This document shows, piece by piece, positions 1 to 5,111 of a stretch of DNA of 5,111 bases (the stretch's first letter is position 1; each line of letters starts with the position of its first letter). This DNA comes from Kiritimatiellia bacterium (GTDB taxonomy: Bacteria > Verrucomicrobiota > Kiritimatiellia > B70-G9), in assembly GCA_012961745.1 (NCBI GenBank), contig DTYT01000013.1, positions 1-5,111 on the forward strand, written 5' to 3'. A model generated the notes under the pieces. The model made no database searches, was not told the origin of the DNA, and saw only the letters and a list, made by a program, of their open reading frames with translations. The translations under genes and the position numbers were made by a program.

Positions 1-116
1 AAGCCCGGCCCCGGCCGGGGCGATATCTTCCTGGGAAGGGACCGGATGCGTGCCGCAGGTGCCATTCGCGCGCCATCGACCTGGTAACGGGCGGATATTG
101 TACGATTGAAACGGAC
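1..116. other. Non-coding or undetermined left edge, downstream of the nitroreductase gene
   Basis: This stretch lies 3' of the minus-strand nitroreductase gene. On the plus strand, frame 1 is open from base 1 to a TAA at 85-87. Those 28 codons could be the tail of an upstream gene, but the peptide is rich in Gly, Pro and Arg and resembles nothing I recognise. On the minus strand, two possible ATG starts occur, but neither has a convincing ribosome binding site or a recognisable protein start. The only structured element is the GC palindrome at 8-21. Confidence 0.4.
8..21. repeat. Perfect 14-bp GC palindrome, possible hairpin or terminator stem
   Basis: GCCCCGGCCGGGGC reads identically on both strands. 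As RNA it could fold into a 5-bp stem with a GGCC loop, and the flanking GGCC/CCGG tracts allow alternative pairings. It lies about 95 bases past the nitroreductase stop. No T-tract follows on the plus strand, and on the minus strand the window ends after CGGGCTT, so a rho-independent terminator cannot be confirmed. It could equally be chance in GC-rich DNA. Confidence 0.3.
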
Positions 117-626
117 CTACCAGTGTTCGCGGTGCACCCGCGAGGCATCGAAGCGGTCCTCTCCGGGCAGGTGCTCGTCGGGATGTCCCATACTCACCAG
201 GGCGAAAGGAATTATGTTGTCGGGAATCCCCAGTTCTTCCCGGACGACGCGCATGCGCTCTTCCAGTGGATAAAGCGCCACCCAGACCGCCCCCAAGCCT
301 CGGGCATGGGCCGCCAACAGAATCGTCAGGGTGCACGCCGAGCAGTCCTGGACCCAGAATCCTTTGATCTTTTCCAGGGACTCGTCGCCACACACCAACA
401 GCCCCACCGCGGCGGTCTGCAGCATCTCGCAGCCCTCCATGCGGCGGCCCATAGCCTGCAGCTTGTCGCGGTTACGCACCACCACGAAATGCCACGGGCG
501 CTGGTCGGCGGCCGACGGCGCCACCATGGCGGCGCGCAACAGCAGGTGAACCGTATCCTGGGTCACCGGCTCCTCCGTATATTTCCGGATGCTGCGGCGT
601 GTGAAAATTGCTTGCAGGGTGTCCAT
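117..626 (-). CDS. Small nitroreductase-family flavoprotein (FMN-dependent oxidoreductase), 169 aa
   Basis: Predicted cytoplasmic FMN-dependent oxidoreductase of the nitroreductase superfamily. These enzymes act as homodimers that take electrons from NAD(P)H and reduce nitro compounds, quinones or flavins; the physiological substrate here is unknown. Visible signatures are the N-terminal FMN phosphate-contacting TRRSIRKY (residues 9-16), PSAADQRPWHF (37-47; Asp41 replaces the more usual Asn), the core helix segment WVQDCSACT (91-99), GLGAVWVALYP (110-120) and the C-terminal SMGHPDE (145-151). There is no signal peptide or membrane segment, and the length suits the compact members of the family. 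The ATG at 624-626 is chosen because AAGGAGT sits just upstream and the family motif starts a few residues later. The reading frame continues open to 848 upstream, but that part has no family similarity and would cover the promoter. Transcription is divergent from the repair operon. Family assignment is firm; function is not. Confidence 0.9.
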   Translation of the reverse strand: MDTLQAIFTRRSIRKYTEEPVTQDTVHLLLRAAMVAPSAADQRPWHFVVVRNRDKLQAMGRRMEGCEMLQTAAVGLLVCGDESLEKIKGFWVQDCSACTLTILLAAHARGLGAVWVALYPLEERMRVVREELGIPDNIIPFALVSMGHPDEHLPGEDRFDASRVHREHW

Positions 627-630
627 GGCG

Positions 631-637
631 ACTCCTT
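631..637 (-). promoter_or_regulatory. Ribosome binding site that sets the nitroreductase start
   Basis: The minus strand reads AAGGAGT CGCC ATG. The GGAG core lies 5 bases from the ATG at 626, which is good Shine-Dalgarno spacing. It supports this internal ATG over the upstream in-frame ATG at 848. Confidence 0.75.
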
Positions 638-647
638 TCCAGTCCTC

Positions 648-672
648 CCGGTACGGCCGCCCATTGTACCGG
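648..672. promoter_or_regulatory. 25-bp dyad (7-bp arms) over the nitroreductase -10 region, possible operator
   Basis: CCGGTAC at 648-654 and GTACCGG at 666-672 are perfect inverted arms separated by 11 bases. The dyad covers the proposed -10 hexamer (663-668) and the expected transcription start near 656. That is where a repressor such as a TetR- or MarR-type dimer would bind. No regulator gene is present in the window, so the operator role is inference; chance occurrence of 7-bp arms in GC-rich DNA is possible. Confidence 0.35.
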
Positions 673-691
673 AGCACCCCCCGGGGGTCCA
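663..691 (-). promoter_or_regulatory. Candidate sigma70-type promoter for the nitroreductase gene
   Basis: On the minus strand, the -10 is TACAAT (663-668; 5 of 6 consensus), preceded by a 17-base spacer (669-685) and a -35 of TGGACC (686-691; 4 of 6 match to TTGACA). Transcription would start near 656 and give a leader of about 30 bases containing the ribosome binding site. The spacer carries the palindrome CCCCCGGGGG (678-687). This is the only good -10 match I found in the intergenic region. Confidence 0.5.
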
Positions 692-768
692 GAACCGGGA
701 GCGCAAAAGGCGCCGCTCGAATTCCCCACCCCTGGAGTGTTGTATCGCCGGCCGGCAGGCCATAAGTT

Positions 769-789
769 GGAGTTCGGATGGGAACGGAG
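769..789 (+). promoter_or_regulatory. Two alternative ribosome binding sites for the AddB-like gene
   Basis: GGAG at 769-772 lies 5 bases before the ATG at 778. A second GGAG at 786-789 lies 9 bases before an in-frame ATG at 799. Both are acceptable, so the start is uncertain by seven residues. The protein from 799 would begin MRLFTAES, closer to where the fold's first beta strand would be expected. Confidence 0.45.
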
Positions 790-3771
790 CGGTCCAGCAT
801 GCGCCTGTTCACGGCGGAGTCGCCGGCGGTTGCCTGGCGTGAAATCATCGGGCCCTGGTTCGCCGCTCGCCAGCAGGCCTGGAGGGAGGCGGCCGCGGCG
901 GTGGTGCTGGTGCCGGATCGGGCTTTCGCCAGCTACCTGCACTGGAAGCTGGTCACCCAGAAGCGCAACCTGCTGGGCGTGCGGATTCTGACCCCGCCCG
1001 ACCTGCTGGCGCGGCTGTGGCCGCCGCCCGGAGAGGACCGCACCGTGGTGCCCCGGGAACACGCCCTGCTGGTATTGGCCGCGCTGGAGGAAGCCGACAG
1101 CGGATCATCGGGGGACGAGGGCGACAGCCTGGCATTCGCCTCCGCCGACGATCTGTACGCGGCCTACGACAGACTGGTCGGTGCCGGATGGGAGCAGATC
1201 GAAGCATTGCTGCCGGAACCCGCCGCCGCGCGGCTGCGCCGCATGGAGGAAACCCTCGAACGGCTGGGCTTCGTCACACCGGCCCGGGCGGTACGCCGAC
1301 TGCTGGAGACCGGTGGGGGCCGAACCATCGGCTCTCTGCTCATCGCCGGCTTCGACACCTGCCACTGGCAGGACTATCCCCTCCTGCGGGCGGCCCTGCA
1401 CGCGGCGCAGGAAGCGACCGTTTGCCTCTATTCTCCCCGCTACCATTCCCAGCGGCTGGACCAGCTTTGGGTGGGAACCTGGGAGGAACTGCTGGGGCCG
1501 GCCGAGCCCGTCGCCGCCGATCCCGGCCCGCTCCAGCCGCTGGCGGCGCTCTTCAGCGGCCTGGAAGAAGCGCCCGCGACCGGGGGCGATCGAGTGGACT
1601 TCGTCGTTGCCGGCACCGTGCACGCCGAGGCACAAGCAGTGGTGCTGAAGGTGGCCCGCTTCCTGTCACAGGATCCCGGCAGCCGAATCGGCGTGCTGGT
1701 GCCCGGTTACGGGGCCCTGTCGCGGGTCATAGCCCTGGGGCTGCAAGCGGCGGGCATTGCCTTCAACGACCTGGTGGGACGCAACGCGGCCGCACCCGGC
1801 GAGGAACTGCGTTGGAACGCCTGGCTCGCCCTCCAGCAGGAACCCCGGATCCGGCGGGTGGTAGAGGCCATGGAGGCCGGGCTTCTGCCTTGCGACCCGG
1901 AACATGAATCGCGGCTCCGCCGACAGATGGAAGAGGTCCTGCGGAAGTTCCCGGGCGACTCGCTTGCGCTGGTTGCGGCGGCGGCGGACAAGCCGCCCCC
2001 GCTTTGCGCATGGAACGAGCTGAGGGATTTCCTGCACGCGATCGGCCTCCTCCCCGCAGCAGCGACCCTGAGGGACTTCGCCGCCGCCGCGCGCCAGTCG
2101 CTGAAGGCCGCGGGGCTGGAGAACCGCGCAGCCGGCCTGGAGGAAACCACCGCCGCACTGCAGGAGCAGATCCAGGGAACCGTCAGCCGGCGGACCTTCC
2201 TGGGCTGGCTGGCGGCGGGACGTTCGTGCAGCCGCTGGGCGCGGCCGCCGGAAAATGTGGTTCCCTATGCGCGCGTCCACCTGGTCCCCTACCCGCGGGC
2301 GGTGTGGCAGGAATGGTCGCATTTGGTCTGTGCCGGCCTCAATCAGCACCTCTGGCCCGCGGTGGGTCCTCACCGCCCGTACCTTCCGGAACAACTCCTG
2401 GCGGAATTGAACCGCCGCAGCATCGGTATCGGAAGCCAGGGAGAAGGACATCTCATCCTCACTGAGGGCCGCGGCTATCTGCTGGGAATCCACGACGAGC
2501 AGGTGCTCCGCCGCCGCCAGTTCGCCACCCTGCTGGAAGGATGCGGCTGCCGCGTCAGCCTGAGCTGCTCCCGCGCCGACGAGCAGGATCCGGCTCGCCG
2601 CCGGGTACCCGGAGACATCATCAGCAGCCTGTACTATTGCTGCACTTCGCGGGCCTTGACCGAGGAGGAACTCGATCAACTCCAGGCTCATACCGAGTCC
2701 TTCCTGGCCGCCAGCGCGCGTCCCCACCCCCCGCAGAAGGATCAGTCCGCTGCGCTGCCTCCGCCGCAGCAAACCGCGCTCGCCTTCCGCCGTCGCCGCG
2801 ATCCTGGCCGGCCGTTCGACGAGTACGCCTTCTGCCTCAAGAGTCCTCCGGCAAGCCCCATTCGTCTGCATTGCAGGGAATGGGAAGAAGCCCTTCAGCA
2901 TCCGCCCCTGGTCTGGATGAGACGGGTTCTGGGGGTGAGTCGTCCAGCGCCCGATCTGGATCAGGAACACTGGGCGGTGATGGTGGGCAGCCTGGTCCAT
3001 CAATGGCTGGCGGGAGCCCTCCGGCGGCTCGCCCGGCAGCACGACCAGCGCCCGCCCCCGCACCTGCTGGAGGGCGCCGTGCTGGACGAGGCGCGGAAAA
3101 CGATGGCGTGGACAGGGCAGATCTACCGGACCGCCGGACGGGAGTTGCCCGTCCCCGCGCGGTGGATCGGGCGTCAGGCTCGTACGCTGGCGCGGGATTT
3201 CGCACGGATGCTGGCGGCGCGGCTGCCGGAATGGCCTAAGGTCTACTCCGAATGGCCGATCCCGCACGATGCTTCCTGGACCGCACCGGACGAACGCAAA
3301 CTCCTTCTCTCCGGCAGGATCGATCTCGTCTTGCAAAAATGCTCCGCGGCCGCCGAGGCCCCGGCCTACTGGATAGTGGACTTCAAGACCGGCAGCCGCA
3401 CCGGGCCTCTCACTGCCGCCCGGCTGCCCCGCATGATGCGCCAGGGACAAGGATTGCAACTGATCCTTTACGCCCTGGCTATGCCGCCGGCCAAGGAGGT
3501 CCGGATCTCCCTGCTGCAACCCGGCCACGACCTGGAGGAATCCGTATCCCTGGCCGACGCGCTGAGAGAAACCGATGTGCTGCGGGAACTTGTCCGCATG
3601 CAGGACCAAGGGATTTTCGGAATGCGCAGCCCGATCCGCTCCGAGTACGGTTACTCACCCGAGTATCCCTTGGCGATGCTTCCGGTACCTTCCGACGTTC
3701 TCGAAGCCAAATGGCAGCTGACGCACCCGGACCTTTCCGGGCCGGGAGGAAACGAGGAGGCCGGAGAATGA
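778..3771 (+). CDS. AddB-like subunit: degenerate SF1 helicase fold plus C-terminal PD-(D/E)XK nuclease, 997 aa
   Basis: Probable nuclease/scaffold subunit of an AddAB-type helicase-nuclease that resects double-strand breaks. The N-terminal part resembles the AddB helicase-like fold without a Walker A motif: VVLVPDR (42-48), LTPPDLL (71-77), IGVLVPGY (304-311), GLNQHLWP (520-527, equivalent to the AddB GLNEG-type segment) and LSCSRADE (595-602). A Pro/Gln/Arg-rich linker at about 648-680 leads to a nuclease domain with GSLVH (His741), GRIDLV (Asp849), VDFKTG (Asp868, Lys870) and QLILY (Gln894, Tyr898), the full set of active-site positions expected for this family. The cysteines of the classical AddB iron-sulfur cluster are not seen: His708 sits where the first would be, and no Cys follows residue 855. 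It is somewhat shorter than Bacillus AddB. The stop overlaps the helicase start by ATGA. The start may be 799 instead of 778. RexB-like or a generic PD-(D/E)XK family label are alternatives; I withhold the symbol addB because of the divergence. Confidence 0.85.
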   Translation: MGTERSSMRLFTAESPAVAWREIIGPWFAARQQAWREAAAAVVLVPDRAFASYLHWKLVTQKRNLLGVRILTPPDLLARLWPPPGEDRTVVPREHALLVLAALEEADSGSSGDEGDSLAFASADDLYAAYDRLVGAGWEQIEALLPEPAAARLRRMEETLERLGFVTPARAVRRLLETGGGRTIGSLLIAGFDTCHWQDYPLLRAALHAAQEATVCLYSPRYHSQRLDQLWVGTWEELLGPAEPVAADPGPLQPLAALFSGLEEAPATGGDRVDFVVAGTVHAEAQAVVLKVARFLSQDPGSRIGVLVPGYGALSRVIALGLQAAGIAFNDLVGRNAAAPGEELRWNAWLALQQEPRIRRVVEAMEAGLLPCDPEHESRLRRQMEEVLRKFPGDSLALVAAAADKPPPLCAWNELRDFLHAIGLLPAAATLRDFAAAARQSLKAAGLENRAAGLEETTAALQEQIQGTVSRRTFLGWLAAGRSCSRWARPPENVVPYARVHLVPYPRAVWQEWSHLVCAGLNQHLWPAVGPHRPYLPEQLLAELNRRSIGIGSQGEGHLILTEGRGYLLGIHDEQVLRRRQFATLLEGCGCRVSLSCSRADEQDPARRRVPGDIISSLYYCCTSRALTEEELDQLQAHTESFLAASARPHPPQKDQSAALPPPQQTALAFRRRRDPGRPFDEYAFCLKSPPASPIRLHCREWEEALQHPPLVWMRRVLGVSRPAPDLDQEHWAVMVGSLVHQWLAGALRRLARQHDQRPPPHLLEGAVLDEARKTMAWTGQIYRTAGRELPVPARWIGRQARTLARDFARMLAARLPEWPKVYSEWPIPHDASWTAPDERKLLLSGRIDLVLQKCSAAAEAPAYWIVDFKTGSRTGPLTAARLPRMMRQGQGLQLILYALAMPPAKEVRISLLQPGHDLEESVSLADALRETDVLRELVRMQDQGIFGMRSPIRSEYGYSPEYPLAMLPVPSDVLEAKWQLTHPDLSGPGGNEEAGE
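3755..3760 (+). promoter_or_regulatory. Consensus Shine-Dalgarno for the helicase gene, inside the AddB-like coding end
   Basis: AGGAGG lies 7 bases before the ATG at 3768, a near-ideal arrangement embedded in the last codons of the upstream gene. Together with the ATGA overlap it points to coupled but strong independent initiation, as suits subunits made in equal amounts. Confidence 0.8.
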
Positions 3772-5111
3772 GCGCGGGAACTCACCGGGCGGAGTCCGCC
3801 GTGGACGCGGACGCGCGCGAGCGTTTTCGCGCCGGGCTGGACCGCAACTTCTCCGTGATCGCGCCGGCGGGTGCGGGCAAGACGCGCGCCCTGGTGGAAC
3901 GGATCGTCGCCCTGGCGGAACGCGACCAGAGGTCGGGCAGCCGGTGCCTGGCGCAACTGGTGGTGGTCACCTACACCAACAAGGCCGCCGAGGAAATGCA
4001 GCAGCGGGCACGCAGCGCCATGGTGGCCAGGCACCTGGATTTCAGCGTGTTGGCGCTCTTCAACCGGGCCTTCTTCGGAACCATCCACAGCTTCTGCCTG
4101 CGCCTGCTGCAGGAAAACGCGCACCTGTTGGGCCTGCCTTCCCGCCTCAACGTCCTGCATCCCGAGGACGCACTCTGGAACGATTTCGTCCGCCACGTCT
4201 CGTCCGTGCCGGGGTTCCTCAAAGGCCCCGAGGCGGAGTGCCTGCGATACATGGGAATGGAAGAGATCTTCCGCCTGGCACGCAGTGCGCGCCCGTGGTG
4301 GTCGCCGCCGGAATGCGGCAGCCGCCCCCGCGTGGACATCTCCCCCATCCTGGACTTCCCGGAAAAGGGGCGGGGATCGGCCAACATCCTCCGCTTCAAG
4401 GACGTCATCTCGGCCTGGTATAACATCCATGAGAACCAACCGGAAAGCTTCTGCGGACTGCCGGTGGTGGACAAGGGTGGCGCCAAATTCGAAATGACCG
4501 CCGCCCGCGTCCTGGACCCCCTGAAAGGATGGCTGGGCCGGCTATCCTGGGCGGCCGCTCTCAAGATCGCTCATGCTTACCGGGCATACCGTGTCGCCCG
4601 CGGCTACCTGACCTACACGGACCAAATCTATCTCACCCACCACCTGCTGCATCAACGGCCGGAGGTACTGCGTCGCACCCGCGGCCAGGCGCTGATCGTA
4701 CTGCTGGATGAAGCCCAGGACACCGATCCCCTCCAGTTCGATATTCTCCTCGAGATCACTCGCCCGGAAGAGGCACCCTGCGGCTGGAGACGTCAACCGG
4801 ATCCCGGCCCCGCGCCCGGACGATTCTGTATGGTGGGCGACCCGCAGCAGTCCATCTACTCCGAGCGTGCCGACCTGGAATACTACGGCCGGGTACGCCG
4901 TTACCTGAAAAGGCCCCCCCATGGAGAAGAAGTCACCTTTGAAGTGACTTTCCGCTGTGATGCCGCCGTGGTGACCTTTGTCAACCAGGTCGGCCCGGTC
5001 ATCCTGCCGGGGTCCGGATCCCAGGCCTGCTTCGTGCGGCTGCAGCCGCGACCGGGCCACGCGCCCGGAACAGTGCTCCGGCTGGCGCCGCAGTTCCCTC
5101 CTTCCACATCC
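3768..5111 (+). CDS. UvrD/AddA-like superfamily-1 DNA helicase, 5' part only (448 aa in the window)
   Basis: Probable motor subunit, partner of the AddB-like protein in processing DNA ends. The frame is open from the ATG at 3768 to the last base, so the C-terminus is missing. SF1 motifs appear in order: Walker A APAGAGKTR (32-40, Lys38), motif Ia TYTNKAAEEM (68-77), GTIHSF (104-109), a YTDQI segment upstream of motif II that matches the conserved F-D-D-L region of UvrD proteins, Walker B LLDEAQD (312-318, Asp314-Glu315), motif III GDPQQSIY (357-364) and motif IV TFRC with Arg396. After motif III the usual FRGAD is ERAD with one residue fewer. Motifs V and VI, and any AddA-type C-terminal nuclease domain, would lie beyond the window. 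The start is fixed by AGGAGG at 3755-3760 and the ATGA overlap. Helicase identity is near certain; AddA-type rather than a stand-alone UvrD is inferred from the neighbour. Confidence 0.9.
   Translation, partial: MSAGTHRAESAVDADARERFRAGLDRNFSVIAPAGAGKTRALVERIVALAERDQRSGSRCLAQLVVVTYTNKAAEEMQQRARSAMVARHLDFSVLALFNRAFFGTIHSFCLRLLQENAHLLGLPSRLNVLHPEDALWNDFVRHVSSVPGFLKGPEAECLRYMGMEEIFRLARSARPWWSPPECGSRPRVDISPILDFPEKGRGSANILRFKDVISAWYNIHENQPESFCGLPVVDKGGAKFEMTAARVLDPLKGWLGRLSWAAALKIAHAYRAYRVARGYLTYTDQIYLTHHLLHQRPEVLRRTRGQALIVLLDEAQDTDPLQFDILLEITRPEEAPCGWRRQPDPGPAPGRFCMVGDPQQSIYSERADLEYYGRVRRYLKRPPHGEEVTFEVTFRCDAAVVTFVNQVGPVILPGSGSQACFVRLQPRPGHAPGTVLRLAPQFPPSTS

Noticed and set aside
740..766. Possible plus-strand promoter TTGTAT-N15-CATAAG for the repair operon
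   Set aside because: The spacing is short and both hexamers are weak. Transcription would start around 773, removing the upstream ribosome binding site for the ATG at 778. Not strong enough to list as a feature.
3..842. Plus-strand frame open from the left edge through the nitroreductase, with a CRRCH (CxxCH heme-like) motif near base 53
   Set aside because: It runs antisense to a solid nitroreductase gene and gives His/Gln/Arg-rich low-information sequence. The single CxxCH occurs by chance and has no cytochrome-like surroundings.
1017..1907. A 296-residue plus-strand frame inside the AddB-like gene
   Set aside because: The product is dominated by Arg, Gly, Pro and Ala with no motif. It is an out-of-frame reading of the real gene, with no plausible ribosome binding site context or neighbours.
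1666..3609. A 647-residue open frame on the minus strand opposite the AddB-like gene
   Set aside because: The opposite strand encodes clear AddB-like and PD-(D/E)XK motifs. The antisense product is rich in Gly, Arg, Pro and Gln, has no recognisable domain, and is the shadow expected from GC-rich codon use.
3651..4439. A 262-residue minus-strand frame opposite the end of the AddB-like gene and the helicase start
   Set aside because: It spans the junction of two well-supported genes on the other strand and has no recognisable features of its own.
778..5111. Reading the nuclease-helicase pair as a new anti-phage defence system
   Set aside because: Nuclease plus UvrD helicase pairs occur in defence loci, but the order, the ATGA coupling, the AddB-like fold and the absence of mobile-element or defence neighbours fit a chromosomal AddAB-type repair complex better. 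The wider neighbourhood is not visible.

Overview
The window is GC-rich bacterial chromosomal DNA with three protein genes. It has no RNA genes, insertion sequences or CRISPR arrays that I can see. The phylum cannot be fixed from the sequence alone. The AddB/AddA-like pair is divergent from the Bacillus type, and its motif variants resemble forms I associate with PVC-group (Verrucomicrobia-like) or Acidobacteria-like bacteria; this is a weak inference from memory.

Layout. Positions 1-116 are non-coding or undetermined and contain a perfect 14-bp GC palindrome at the left edge. Positions 117-626 (minus strand) encode a compact 169-residue nitroreductase-family flavoprotein with its own strong ribosome binding site, a plausible sigma70-type promoter (-10 TACAAT) and a 25-bp dyad lying over that -10. 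Positions 627-777 are the divergent intergenic region. Positions 778-3771 (plus) encode a 997-residue AddB-like protein: a degenerate superfamily-1 helicase fold followed by a complete PD-(D/E)XK nuclease domain. Positions 3768-5111 (plus) encode the first 448 residues of a UvrD/AddA-like superfamily-1 helicase, which runs off the right edge of the window. The AddB-like stop and the helicase start overlap as ATGA, so the two are a translationally coupled operon.

How the genes work together. The AddB-like and AddA-like proteins should form a heterodimeric helicase-nuclease that processes double-strand DNA ends for recombination, as AddAB and RecBCD do. The helicase subunit keeps a full set of N-terminal ATPase motifs. 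The AddB-like subunit keeps its nuclease residues, but it shows no Walker A motif and none of the cysteine arrangement that holds the iron-sulfur cluster of classical AddB. The nitroreductase is divergently transcribed and has no evident functional link to the repair pair.

The most interesting points are the apparently cluster-free, ATP-site-free AddB-like partner, the altered motif III of the helicase, and the dyad over the nitroreductase promoter. I see no clear sign of a wholly new system; recombinational repair is the simplest reading.
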